A stretch of DNA of 64,000 bases from CAVQAH01 sp963784195 (GCA_963784195.1 CAWARA010000009.1:186001-250000); one strand, 5' to 3'. Positions 53,444 through 63,413 are shown, numbered from the stretch's first letter. A program made the numbers and translations. Notes: a model not told the origin generated them from the letters alone.

Positions 53444-54790
53444 ATGCGCCGGATCCTGTTGCTCCTTGCTCTATCGGTGACTGTCGCCGGCACTCCAGCC
53501 GCTCAGCAGCAAGCCCCAGCGCCGAAGAACGAGCCGATCTCGATGGCGATCGTCGGCGGCCGTCTGATCGATGGCCACGGCGGGCCGCCGCTCGAGAACT
53601 CGGTCATCCTGCTCTCCGGCTCTCGAATCGCCAGGATCGGCACGACGGATACGTTGCCCGTGCCCGCGGGCATCAAGACGGTGAGCTCCGACGGCATGAC
53701 GGTTCTGCCCGGGCTCATCGACATGCACGTGCACTTCATGGTGATCGGGCACAACGACTACGGGTTCTGGTTTCCGTTCGCACGCAGCCGCGCAAAGGAA
53801 ATCATGGACCTGTCCGCCAGAATCCTCCTGTCGCTTGGTGTGACCACAGTCAAGGACTGCTCGGGTCCGATACCGGAAATCGTCCAGCTTCGCGACGCGA
53901 TCAATAAGGGTGAGAAGCCTGGTCCGAGGGCAATCGTCACTGGTCCCTTCCTCCAGAGGACCAACGCCCCGGCCAGCGACTACCTGTACTGGTCCGTCGC
54001 GTCGCTGGACGAGGCTCGTCAGAAGTTGAAACTCCTTCTCGACGCCGGCGTCGATCAGATCAAGACGGCGCAGTCGGCGCAGCTCGGTCCGGAGATCGTC
54101 AAATTCATCGTCTCGGAGACCCATAAGGCCGGAAAACACATCACCGCGCACGTCAACTCCGACGACGACATGCGGGTGTTGCTCGACGCCGGCGTGGATT
54201 CACGCGACACCTTCGAGCATGTCGGCGGCGGCTCGGCACCGCGCTTCGACACCGACCTCGTCGAAAAGATGCGGAGCTCGGGCATCGGCCTCGTGCCGAC
54301 GATGATCGCGCTCGAGGGGATCGTGCAGCTCGAACGATTCCCGGAATTCGCGCACGATCCGTCCGTCTCCCGCGATTTGCCGCCCGATCTCTACAAGCTG
54401 GTCCGCGAGAGTTACGTCGACATCCAGCGGCACCCCCTGTACGAACGCGGCAAGTTCGGCATGGCGACACGCCGGGCGAAACTGCGCCAGCTCCATGAAG
54501 AGGGACTGCAGATTCTGATGGGCACCGACTCGGGAACACGCGGCAATCCGCACCAGCTCGCCGCCTGGCGCGAGATGGAGATCATGACGGAGTACGGCCT
54601 CACGCCGATGGAAGTGATCCGCGCGGCCACGTACCACAACGCCCGCAATCTCGGCATGCTCAATCAGATTGGTTCGATTGCCCCCGGCAAGATGGCGGAC
54701 ATCATCGTCGTCGATGGCGATCCGCTGACGAGCATTCGGGAAATCCGGCGAGTGGCGCACGTGGTCAAGGGCGGCGCCCTCGTGCGATAA
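53444..54790 (+). CDS. Exported metal-dependent amidohydrolase
   Basis: 448 residues from ATG 53444. Signal peptide LLLLALSVTVAGTPAAQ. Imidazolonepropionase/prolidase-like amidohydrolase: LPGLIDMHVHF (metal His pair), the lysine in AGVDQIKTAQ, His residues in HKAGKHITAHV and EHVGGG, and Asp in LMGTDSGT. A MADIIVVDGDPL tail is typical of the Xaa-Pro or N-acyl dipeptide-hydrolysing group. Close spacing to the S9 gene implies co-expression. Likely dipeptide cleavage; inferred. Confidence 0.9.
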   Translation: MRRILLLLALSVTVAGTPAAQQQAPAPKNEPISMAIVGGRLIDGHGGPPLENSVILLSGSRIARIGTTDTLPVPAGIKTVSSDGMTVLPGLIDMHVHFMVIGHNDYGFWFPFARSRAKEIMDLSARILLSLGVTTVKDCSGPIPEIVQLRDAINKGEKPGPRAIVTGPFLQRTNAPASDYLYWSVASLDEARQKLKLLLDAGVDQIKTAQSAQLGPEIVKFIVSETHKAGKHITAHVNSDDDMRVLLDAGVDSRDTFEHVGGGSAPRFDTDLVEKMRSSGIGLVPTMIALEGIVQLERFPEFAHDPSVSRDLPPDLYKLVRESYVDIQRHPLYERGKFGMATRRAKLRQLHEEGLQILMGTDSGTRGNPHQLAAWREMEIMTEYGLTPMEVIRAATYHNARNLGMLNQIGSIAPGKMADIIVVDGDPLTSIREIRRVAHVVKGGALVR

Positions 54791-54817
54791 ACCCGGCAGA
54801 TTCCAGGGAGAAGCCTC

Positions 54818-56638
54818 GTGCCCAGCGACTTTGATATTTTTTCCGACCCGGCCCTGGAGTCTGCAGCACGCGACGCCGTCAGGCTCGACGAGCCGCGTGC
54901 GCTGCTCGATCGCTTTGCCACTCTCGTCCGCGAATCGGGGATGCCGGACGAGGCGACGGCCGCCCAGTACATCGTCGAGCGCCTCCGCGCCCACGGCGTG
55001 CCGGTGACGCTGCACACGCCTGACCTGTACATCTCGCTTCCCGATCGCGCCGAGCTGAGCGTCGTCACCGCAGACGGCGCCCGCGCGGTGCGCGCGCGGC
55101 CGCCGGCGTTCGCACGATCGACCGACGGCGCGGAACTGAGCGGCGAGGTGTGTTACGTCCCATCGCGGTACGCGGCGGGCACGGCGACCTTGTTCGACAC
55201 GCCCGACGCCGCCCGCACGCAATCGTCAGGACCGGATCCCGTGGCCGGCAAAATCGTGCTGACCGAGGGTTTCTCGATGCCCGGCCCCGTGCAGGCGTTC
55301 GAGCGCCGCGGCGCCATTGCACAGATCTATATCCATCCAGGACAGAACATCCACGAGGGCATCTGCACGTCGATCTGGGGTGCGCCGACTGCCGAATCGA
55401 TTTCGCGGAAACCGGTTACGCCCGTCGTTTGCATCAATCGTCCGGATGGCGAGGCGCTCGTCGCCGCGATCGAGCGAGGCACCGTGAAGGCCTCCGTGCG
55501 CACATGGCTGCGCGAAGGCTGGATGCGTTGCCTGCTGCCGGTGGTCGAGATTCGCGGCCAGGTCGACCCGGACGAGTTCCTGCTCGTTCACGGCCACTAC
55601 GATTCGTGGTACGAGGGCATCGGCGACAACGCCACGGGTGACGCCGCGCTCCTCGAACTGGCGCGCGTGCTGTGGGGCCTGCGCGATCGGTTGAAGCGCA
55701 GCATCCGTATCGCCTGGTGGCCTGGACACTCGACCGGCCGATATGCCGGCTCGACGTGGTACGCGGATACGTTCGCCGACGAGATCGACGAATGGTGCGT
55801 CGCCCAACTGAACATCGACTCGCCGGGCTGCGCCGGCGCGACGGCCTACGACGAGGTCATGTGGATGGCCGAAGCCGGACGCCTGTGCTCGTCGTCGATC
55901 CGTGATGCGCTGGATCTGCCCTCGCGCGGCGGACGGCCGCTTCGCGCCGGCGACTACTCCTTCAATCAGATCGGTCCCACCGGGCTCTACATGCTGCTGT
56001 CGAACATCCCGATCGAGGAGCGGCAGGCGAGGGGCTTCTACGCCGTCGGTGGCTGCGGCGGCAACATCGCCTGGCACACGCCAGACGATCTGCTGCCGGT
56101 CGCCGATCTCGAGATTCTCCGGCGGGATCTGGCTGTCTACCTCACCACGATCCTGCGCATTGTCAACGCGCCGCTCTACCCGTTCGACTACGCCGCTGCC
56201 GTGGAAGAGATTCGGACGACGATCGAGCAGTATCAGATGGCCGCTCGCGACGAGATCGATCTGTCGTCACTGGTCGCGGACCTCGCGTCGCTCGGCACGG
56301 AGATCCGCGAATGGCGGCGCGACAGCGAGGCGCGCGTGCGGCGGGCGCCAGCCGACACCGCCGAACGCCGCCGCCTGAACGCCGTGCTGCGCCAGATCGC
56401 GCGCACGCTCGTGCCGCTCAACTACGCACGAGGCGAACGGTTCGACCACGATCCGGCGACGAAGTTCGGCGCCGTGCCGCGCCTCGAGGCGGCAGCCGCA
56501 CTCCCGTCGACGGATCCGGCATTGAGGCCGTTCCTGCGAGTTGGGCTCATTCGCGAGCGCAACAAGGTGCGCGCGATGCTCCGCGCCGTCCGGCGGGAGC
56601 TCCGGATGGGCGTCGAGCAGCGCGTGATGCAGGCGTAG
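54818..56638 (+). CDS. M28-family metallopeptidase-like protein, no signal peptide
   Basis: 606 residues from GTG 54818 after GGGAGAA. Zn ligands His260 and Asp262 (LVHGHYDSW) and bridging Asp270 (GDNATGDAAL). Where family members normally have an EE-x-G dyad there is WWPGHSTGRYAGSTWYAD, so the general-base Glu is absent or replaced. A protease-associated-like insert lies between ~100 and 230. A C-terminal ~170-residue helical part (YAAAVEEIRTTIEQYQMAAR) follows the peptidase core. The lack of an export signal sets it apart from the preceding genes and suggests a cytoplasmic final step. Confidence 0.82.
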   Translation: MPSDFDIFSDPALESAARDAVRLDEPRALLDRFATLVRESGMPDEATAAQYIVERLRAHGVPVTLHTPDLYISLPDRAELSVVTADGARAVRARPPAFARSTDGAELSGEVCYVPSRYAAGTATLFDTPDAARTQSSGPDPVAGKIVLTEGFSMPGPVQAFERRGAIAQIYIHPGQNIHEGICTSIWGAPTAESISRKPVTPVVCINRPDGEALVAAIERGTVKASVRTWLREGWMRCLLPVVEIRGQVDPDEFLLVHGHYDSWYEGIGDNATGDAALLELARVLWGLRDRLKRSIRIAWWPGHSTGRYAGSTWYADTFADEIDEWCVAQLNIDSPGCAGATAYDEVMWMAEAGRLCSSSIRDALDLPSRGGRPLRAGDYSFNQIGPTGLYMLLSNIPIEERQARGFYAVGGCGGNIAWHTPDDLLPVADLEILRRDLAVYLTTILRIVNAPLYPFDYAAAVEEIRTTIEQYQMAARDEIDLSSLVADLASLGTEIREWRRDSEARVRRAPADTAERRRLNAVLRQIARTLVPLNYARGERFDHDPATKFGAVPRLEAAAALPSTDPALRPFLRVGLIRERNKVRAMLRAVRRELRMGVEQRVMQA

Positions 56639-56667
56639 GGATCGGGAGTTGACTGAGATAACGGTAA

Positions 56668-57149
56668 CGGAGTTCAACGGAGAAAACGGAACGAGCTTCA
56701 ACTCAGAGACGCGGAGAAACGGAGTAGGCTGGCGGCCGCAAATCTGGTCGCTTCCGGCGCCGACACGCGACGCGCCGAGCCGGCCGATGCCGCCGCGCGC
56801 AGCGCGGCGAGCGATCGACCGACACCCCACGGGCACAAGCCGCTTCCACCATTCGCGCGCGGCTTGTGTCCGCGGGGCGTCGGTCGATCGCCCGGCCCGG
56901 CCGACGGCCGGGCCGGCATCGGCCTCAGGGCGCGATGACCGCTGATAGCCATCACGCGGCTCTGCATTCTCCGCCCTCTGCGCCCCCTGCGAGAGCTTTG
57001 AAGACAAGTGGCTGTCGGTCGAACACCCTCTGAGGCCACGCGACAGAACCCTGCATGTGTGTGAAGCCCGCCCAATCCTCCGTTCGTTCTCCTCTCCGTT
57101 CCTCCGTTTCTCTGAGTTGAGCTTGTTCCGTTTCCTCCGTCCCCTCCGT
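56668..57149. repeat. Nested inverted-repeat element (about 480 bases)
   Basis: Outer arms at 56668-56724 and 57079-57149 are imperfect reverse complements (ACGGAGTTCAACGGAG...GAAACGGAG against CTCCGTTTCTCTGAGTTGAGC...). Inside, 56811-56843 and 56856-56890 form a long hairpin (CGATCGACCGAC / GTCGGTCGATCG; ACAAGCCGC / GCGGCTTGT), and GCCGGCCGATGCCG pairs with CGGCATCGGCC, with a further GC hairpin at 56892-56916. No ORF is convincing inside. It separates the peptidase locus from the signalling operon; it may be a MITE-like element, a terminator complex or a structured RNA. Confidence 0.7.
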
Positions 57150-57229
57150 CGCCGAACCCCGAGTCGTTGTAGTCTAGACAGGTTGCCGAGTTCGTTTTAC
57201 CCGCCGATACCGCGAGAACCGTCCAGAAC

Positions 57230-60200
57230 ATGACCCGACAGCCCGGCAAGACCGGGGTAGACCGCGATGCGCAGGTCGACCTGCCGCTACCCCCTTCGAC
57301 GCTCGTAGGCTTGATCATCGCGATTGTGGCGATTGCGCTGATTGCGTTCGTCACCTGGCAGGCTCTCCGCACGCGAGAAGTCGCGGCGGCCCGTGTTTCC
57401 AATACGCTCGAGGTGATTCAGCAGCTCGAAATGGTGCAGTCGGGCTTGACGGACGCCGAAACCGGACAGCGGGGCTATCTGTTGACCGGAGAGGAACGCT
57501 ACGTCGAGCCGTTCACCGAAGCCCGCGCGACCCTTCCGACCGAGATCGGCAGGCTGCGGACCTTGACGCAGAGCTCCGCGACTCGCTCGACCGCCGAAAC
57601 CATCGAAGAGTTGTCCAGGCAAAAAATGGACGAGCTTGGGGAAACGATCGCCCTTCGCCGCTCCGGCGATACGGCGGCCGCCCTCGAGATGATGCGCACC
57701 GACCGCGGCAAGATGGTCATGGACCGGATCCGCACGCTGATCGACGAAGCCAAGGTCAGCGAGCGCTCCGCCCTCGATGCGCAGCAACGCGACTTCGAGC
57801 GCGCGGTCACGTTGTCGACCTGGGCGACCTGGGGTGGTGCAGGCGTGCTGGCGATCCTGCTCAGCCTCGCCGCGGTCGTCATGTCGCGCGATTTTCACGC
57901 GCGTGAAACGCAGGCGTGGATTCGCAACGGCCAGATGGGACTGTCCGCCCGCCTCCAGGGGGAACAGCGGCTCGAAACGCTCGGCGACAACGCGCTGACG
58001 TTTCTGGCGGGCTACCTGAACGCCCACGCCGGTGTCGCGTTTGTGAGAAACCCGGACGGAAGCTTCCGTCGCGTCGCCAGCTATGCGATGCCGGCCGATT
58101 CGCAGGACGAGCAGCTTCGGCTCGGCGAAGGCCTCGCCGGTCAGGCCGCCAAGGAGAACCGGGCGCTCCACGTCACCGATGTGCCGGACGGGTACCTGAC
58201 GGTCTCGTCGAGTCTCGGCCGCGGAAAGCCCCGCGAGCTGCTCGTCGCGCCAGGCAGCGTCGACGGAATGGTCCACGCGGTGATCGAGCTCGGATTCTTC
58301 CACCGCGTCCTGCCACGGGAGCAAGAGCTGCTCGATCGCGTATCCGAGTCGATTGGCGTGGCCGTCCGCGCGTCAAAGGATCGTTCGCGCCTCGAGGAGC
58401 TGCTCGCCGAGACGCAACAGCAGTCGGAAGAACTGCAGACGCAGCAGGAGGAGCTGCGCGTCAGTAACGAGGAGCTCGAAGAACAGAGTCGAATCCTCCG
58501 TGAATCGCAGGTTCGCCTGGAAACGCAACAGACCGAGCTCGAGCAGATCAATTCCCAACTCGAGGAACAGACACAGATCCTGGAGATGCAGAAGCAGGAT
58601 CTGTCCGACACCAAGAACGACCTCGTCGAGAGAGCGGCGGACCTGGAACGGGCGAATCGCTACAAGAGCGAATTCCTCGCCAACATGAGCCACGAACTGC
58701 GGACGCCGCTCAACTCGTCGCTGATCCTGGCCAGGCTGCTCGCAGACAACAAAGAAGGCAACCTCACCGAGGAACAGGTGAAGTTCGCCCAAACGATCGG
58801 CTCTGCCGGAAACGATCTGCTGGCGCTGATCAACGACATCCTCGATCTCTCCAAGATCGAGGCCGGCAAAATCGAGCTCACGACGGAATCGGTACGCGTC
58901 GCCCGGTCGGTCCAGTCGGTCGCCAAGAGCATGCAGCCGCTGGCGGAGCAGAAAGGGCTGTCGTTCACCACGCTCATCGAACCGGGCACGCCCGAGCGCA
59001 TCGACACCGACGCCCAACGGCTCGGCCAGATCCTGAAGAACCTGGTGTCGAACTCCATCAAGTTCACCGATCAGGGCGAGATCTCCGTGCGGGTGTTCTC
59101 ACCGGCGGACGGCGTCGTCTCGTTTGCGGTGAAGGACACGGGAATCGGCATCCCCGCGGAGCAGCAGGCGATCATCTTCGAGGCGTTTCGTCAGGCAGAC
59201 GGCAGCACGCACCGGAAGTATGGCGGCACCGGCCTCGGGCTTTCGATTTCACGGGATCTTGCACGCTTGCTCGGCGGCGACATCGCCGTGCAGAGCGGGT
59301 ACGGACAGGGCAGCGTGTTCACGTTGACGCTTCCGGTCACGCACGTGCCACCTGCCCGTGTGACCGACCCGTCCGCTGCTGCGACAGTTCCCACGGCACG
59401 CGTCCAGACCCCCGTCGTAGCCGAGACTCCCCCTGTCGCCGCGGCCAGGCAGAGGCCAGTCCTGGCTCGGCCCTCGTTCGACGACGACCGCGATCGGCTC
59501 TCCCCGACGTCACGCCGCATCCTCATCGTCGAAGACGATGTGCGGTTCGCGGCGGTGCTCGGCGACCTGGCGCACGAGCTGGGATTCCAGTTCGTCTGCG
59601 TCCACACGGCCAGCCGACGGCCTCGCGGCCGCGTCCATGTTCCACCCCAACGCGATCCTGCTCGACATCAATCTGCCCGACTACTCGGGCCTCGGCGTGC
59701 TGGATCAGCTGAAGCGAACGGCGGAGACACGGCACATTCCGGTCCACGTGATCTCCGTCACCGACTACGCGCATCAGGCGCTCGAGCGCGGCGCAGTCGG
59801 CTACGCGATGAAGCCGGTCCAGCGCGAACAGCTCGTCGAGGCCTTCAGAAAGCTCGAAGCCAGGCTGACGCCGGGGATGCGCCGCGTGCTGGTCGTCGAA
59901 GACGACGAGCGTCAGCGCGAGAGCATTCAACAGTTGCTCGGCGCAGACAACGTGCAGATCACCGGCGTCGGCACCGCGGCCGACGCGCTGGCGCAGCTCA
60001 AGTCCACGACGTTCGACTGTGTCGTGATGGACTTGAAGCTGCCGGACCTGAGCGGCTATCAGCTCCTCGAGAAGATGGCGGACCAGGAGGACGTGTCGTT
60101 CCCACCGGTGATCGTCTATACGGGAAGATCGCTGACTCGCGACGAAGAACAGCAGCTTGGACGCTTCTCGCGCTCGATCATCATCAAGGATGCCCGCTCG

Positions 60201-60713
60201 CCGGAGCGGCTGCTCGACGAGGTGACGTTGTTCCTGCACCAGGTCGAGGCGACCATGCCGGTCGAGCGGCAGCGCATGCTCAAGGCGGCGCGCGACCGCG
60301 ATACCGCGCTCGAGGGCCGCCGCGTGCTGATCGTCGAAGACGACGCCCGGAACATCTTCGCGCTGTCGAGCGTGCTCGAGCCGAAGGGCGCGAAGGTCGA
60401 AATCGCCAGGAACGGCAAAGAGGCGCTCGACGTGCTGGCACGCTCGGCGAGAGCGACCGGCAACGGCATCGATCTCGTGCTGATGGACATCATGATGCCC
60501 GAGATGGACGGCCTGACGGCGATGCGTGAGATTCGCAAGCGGCCCGAGTGGAAGAAGCTTCCGATCGTCGCGCTGACTGCCAAGGCGATGAAAGACGACC
60601 AGGAGAAGTGTCTCGCGGCAGGCGCCAACGACTACATCGCGAAGCCGCTGGACGTCGAGAAGCTGCTGTCCCTCATCCGGGTGTGGATGCCGAAGCCGGA
60701 GCCTGGTTGGTGA
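57230..60713 (+). CDS. CHASE3-GAF hybrid histidine kinase with three receivers, frameshift near 59612
   Basis: About 1160 residues from ATG 57230. TM1 (~20-42), CHASE3-like sensor (~45-185; TDAETGQRGYLLTGEERYVE), TM2 (~195-215), GAF (~235-385; FVRNPDGSFRRVASYAMP), a long coiled coil (~390-470; TQQQSEELQTQQEEL), HisKA with His488 in NMSHELRTPLNS, HATPase_c (DTGIGIPAEQQ, GTGLGLSISRDLAR), then receivers LIVEDDVRF, LVVEDDERQ and LIVEDDARN. At 59612 one extra base must be skipped for FVCVHTA to continue ADGLAAASMFHPNAILLD. It starts the CheR/CheB operon. Signal input is likely extracytoplasmic. Confidence 0.88.
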
Positions 60714-61537
60714 CCGACCGGGACTTCGACATCGAGCTGCAGTTACTCATCGACGCGATCTATCTCAAGTATCACTACGACTTCCGCGGCTACGCGACGG
60801 CGTCCCTGAAGCGCCGCCTGCGAACCGCGATGGGACACTTCGGCGTGCAGACGCTGTCGCAACTCCAGCATCGTGTCGTCCACGAGCCGTCCACGCTGAC
60901 GGCGCTGCTGAACTTCCTCACCGTGCCGGTGAGCGACATGTTCCGCGATCCGTCGTACTTCCGATCGCTCAGGGAGAACGTGGTGCCATTGCTGCGCACC
61001 TATCCCTCCTTGAAAGTGTGGGTCGCGGGCTGCAGCACCGGCGAAGAGGTGTACTCGCTGGCGATTCTGCTTCGCGAAGAGGGCCTGCTCTCGAGAACAA
61101 TCATCTACGCCACTGACATCAATCCCGAGACGCTGCAGAAGGCGGAGTCGGGGGTGTACGACGCCGAGCGGGTCGCCGGTTTTACGGAAAACCATCGTCG
61201 ATCCGGCGCTCGAGCGTCGCTGTCCGAGTACTACACCGCGCGCTACGGCCGGGCGGTGTTCGACAAGTCGCTCAAGGCGAACATCGTGTTCTCCGATCAC
61301 AGCCTGGCCACCGATAGCGTCTTCGCGGAGGTCCAGCTGGTCTCCTGCCGGAACGTGCTGATCTACTTCAATCGGGAGCTGCAGGACCGGGCCATCGGAC
61401 TCTTTTGTGACTCGCTCTGCCGCAAGGGTTTCCTGGGAATCGGCGCGAAGGAATCGCTGCGCTTCTCGTCGCACGGCGACGCGTTCGTCGAGTTCGTGAA
61501 GAACGAGCGAATCTTCCAGAAAAGAGATCGGATGTGA
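60710..61537 (+). CDS. cheR: CheR-type protein-glutamate methyltransferase
   Basis: 275 residues from GTG 60710, overlapping the hybrid kinase stop (GTGA). N-terminal helices FRGYATASLKRRLRTAMGHF bind receptor-like tails in classic CheR; the SAM site is VWVAGCSTGEEVYSLAILL, with ATDINPETLQ, and SCRNVLIYFNREL closes the fold. CheR adds methyl esters to glutamates of chemoreceptors. No receptor is encoded here, so its substrate may be the hybrid kinase or a distant protein. Confidence 0.9.
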   Translation: MTDRDFDIELQLLIDAIYLKYHYDFRGYATASLKRRLRTAMGHFGVQTLSQLQHRVVHEPSTLTALLNFLTVPVSDMFRDPSYFRSLRENVVPLLRTYPSLKVWVAGCSTGEEVYSLAILLREEGLLSRTIIYATDINPETLQKAESGVYDAERVAGFTENHRRSGARASLSEYYTARYGRAVFDKSLKANIVFSDHSLATDSVFAEVQLVSCRNVLIYFNRELQDRAIGLFCDSLCRKGFLGIGAKESLRFSSHGDAFVEFVKNERIFQKRDRM

Positions 61538-62148
61538 CGGTCACGTCGCTGCGGTCGCGGATCGACGGGGTGGTCCTGGGGACGTCGGCGGGCGGCGTCG
61601 AGGCGCTGTCGGTGCTTCTCCCGGCGCTGGAACCGGACATCCGCGCCGCGGTATTCGTGGTGCTGCACCTCCCGAAAGAGCGGCCGAGCCTGCTCGTCGA
61701 GCTTTTTCAGCACAAATGCCGCGTCGCGGTCTGCGAAGCCATGGACAAAGCGCCGGTCGAACCGGGAACGGTCTACTTCGCGCCCCCGGACTATCACCTG
61801 CTGATCGATCGCGGGCCGTCCATCGCGTTGTCCGCGGATGACCTCGTCAATTTCTCGCGGCCGTCCGTGGACGTGCTGTTCGAGTCGGCAGCTGATGTAT
61901 ACAAGGAGCGTCTGCTGGGTATTATTCTCACTGGCGCAAGCCACGACGGTGCGGCGGGTCTGGACGCGGTGGCCTCGGCGGGGGGCCTTACCATCGTCCA
62001 GGATCCAGCGACCGCTGAATCACGCATCATGGGCGAGGCGGCTGTCCGGCGACGGAAGCCGGACCTCGTGTTGTCTCTCCCCGCCATCGCCCGTTTGCTC
62101 GGTACGCTGGACCGAACGGGCGGCCGTCAACCAGGCCGGGAACAGTGA
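61534..62148 (+). CDS. cheB: CheB methylesterase domain protein without receiver
   Basis: 204 residues from GTG 61534, again GTGA-overlapped. Catalytic triad: Ser18 (LGTSAGG), His in VLHLPKERPS and Asp in LTGASHDGAAG. It lacks the CheY-like receiver that normally controls CheB, so control may come from the kinase partners. It would remove methyl groups added by CheR. Confidence 0.9.
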   Translation: MTVTSLRSRIDGVVLGTSAGGVEALSVLLPALEPDIRAAVFVVLHLPKERPSLLVELFQHKCRVAVCEAMDKAPVEPGTVYFAPPDYHLLIDRGPSIALSADDLVNFSRPSVDVLFESAADVYKERLLGIILTGASHDGAAGLDAVASAGGLTIVQDPATAESRIMGEAAVRRRKPDLVLSLPAIARLLGTLDRTGGRQPGREQ

Positions 62149-63266
62149 CCGTGCAGCTACTCAAGGTGAAATGCCTGCTCGTGGACGATCTCGAGGAGAA
62201 CCTCCTCGCGCTGTCGGCACTCCTGCGTCGCGACGACGTGGAGTTGCTGATGGCGAGGTCGGGCGCAGAGGCGCTGGACCTGCTGCTGCAGCACGACGTG
62301 GCGCTGGCGCTCGTCGACGTGCAGATGCCAGACATGGACGGGTTCGAGCTCGCCGAGCTCATGCGCGGCAGCGAACGCACCCGAAACGTCCCGATCATCT
62401 TCGTCACCGCCGGGGCGCGCGACTACCAGCGCGTCTTCCGCGGATACGACTCCGGCGCCGTCGATTTCCTCTACAAGCCGGTCGAGCCGCACGTCCTCAA
62501 GAACAAGGCGGAGATCTTCTTCCAGCTCCATCGTCAACGTCTGCAGCTGGTCCTCGAACTCCAGGAGCGCACCGAGACGCTCAGGCTGCACGAGATGTTT
62601 TCGGCGGTGCTGAGCCACGATCTCCGCACGCCGCTCAGCGCCATCGTGAGCGGAGCCCAGCTCCTCAATAAGAGCTCGACCGACGAGGCCGTCCGCCGGG
62701 TCTCTGCGCGGATGCTCTCGAGCAGCCTGCGCATGACGCGAATGATCGAGGACCTGCTCGATCTGACGCGGGCGCGGCTCGCCGGGGGAATCCCGATTGC
62801 CAGGGCGGAAACCGATCTCGGGGCAGTGATCGCCAGGGTCGCGCAGGAGCACCAGGAGGCGTATCCGGATCGCAAAATGGCGGTCGAGTCGCGCGGCGAG
62901 CTCATCGGAAACTGGGATGCGGACCGTCTGGGCCAGGTCGCCTCGAACCTGATCGGCAATGCCCTGCAATATGGTGATGCGACCGAACCGGTGATGGTTC
63001 GGATCGATGGGACCGATCCCGACGAGGTCACGTTCAGCGTCTCGAACGCCGGCGCAATTCCATCGGAACTGCTGCCGAAACTGTTCGACCCGTTCCGCGG
63101 CAGCGATCGATCGGGCCGCCAGGATGGCCTCGGCCTCGGGTTGTACATCGCCCAGCAGATCGCCTGCTCGCACGACGGACGGATCGATCTCGAGATCCGG
63201 GACGGCCGTTACACCATCCTGCGCGTCAGCGTGCCGCGAAAGCTGGCTACACCGGCAAGACAGTAG
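62145..63266 (+). CDS. Receiver-histidine kinase protein
   Basis: 373 residues from GTG 62145 (GTGA overlap). An N-terminal receiver (1-125) has Asp58 in LVDVQMPDMDG and Lys in FLYKPVEPH; a linker helix (RLQLVLELQERTETLRLHEM); HisKA with His158 in VLSHDLRTPLSA; and HATPase_c ending GLGLGLYIAQQIACSHDGRI. No membrane helix. An inverted REC-HK order like this suggests phosphotransfer from the hybrid kinase to this protein, then autophosphorylation control. Last gene of the operon; no DNA-binding output is present. Confidence 0.9.
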   Translation: MTVQLLKVKCLLVDDLEENLLALSALLRRDDVELLMARSGAEALDLLLQHDVALALVDVQMPDMDGFELAELMRGSERTRNVPIIFVTAGARDYQRVFRGYDSGAVDFLYKPVEPHVLKNKAEIFFQLHRQRLQLVLELQERTETLRLHEMFSAVLSHDLRTPLSAIVSGAQLLNKSSTDEAVRRVSARMLSSSLRMTRMIEDLLDLTRARLAGGIPIARAETDLGAVIARVAQEHQEAYPDRKMAVESRGELIGNWDADRLGQVASNLIGNALQYGDATEPVMVRIDGTDPDEVTFSVSNAGAIPSELLPKLFDPFRGSDRSGRQDGLGLGLYIAQQIACSHDGRIDLEIRDGRYTILRVSVPRKLATPARQ

Positions 63267-63300
63267 AAGCGATCTCATAAACCTGCCGCTCGTTCCAAGG

Positions 63301-63413
63301 TGCGAGCGAGCCGTGCGAGCGAGCCAGCGCCTTCGCGCCGGTAGGCGCTTCGGCGAGGTCTCGCCGGAGCTTTAGCGGAGGCGGAAGCGCGCCGGCGAAG
63401 CGGCGTCGCTCCG
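63301..63413. repeat. GC-rich structured spacer with tandem 13-mer
   Basis: TGCGAGCGAGCCG occurs twice in tandem (63301-63325), followed by interlocking inverted pieces (GCGCCTTCGCGCCGGTAGGCGC; CGGCGAGGTCTCGCCGGAG; then CGGAGGCGGAAGCGCGCCGG). It separates the REC-HK gene from the converging permease and may act as a bidirectional terminator. Confidence 0.45.
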
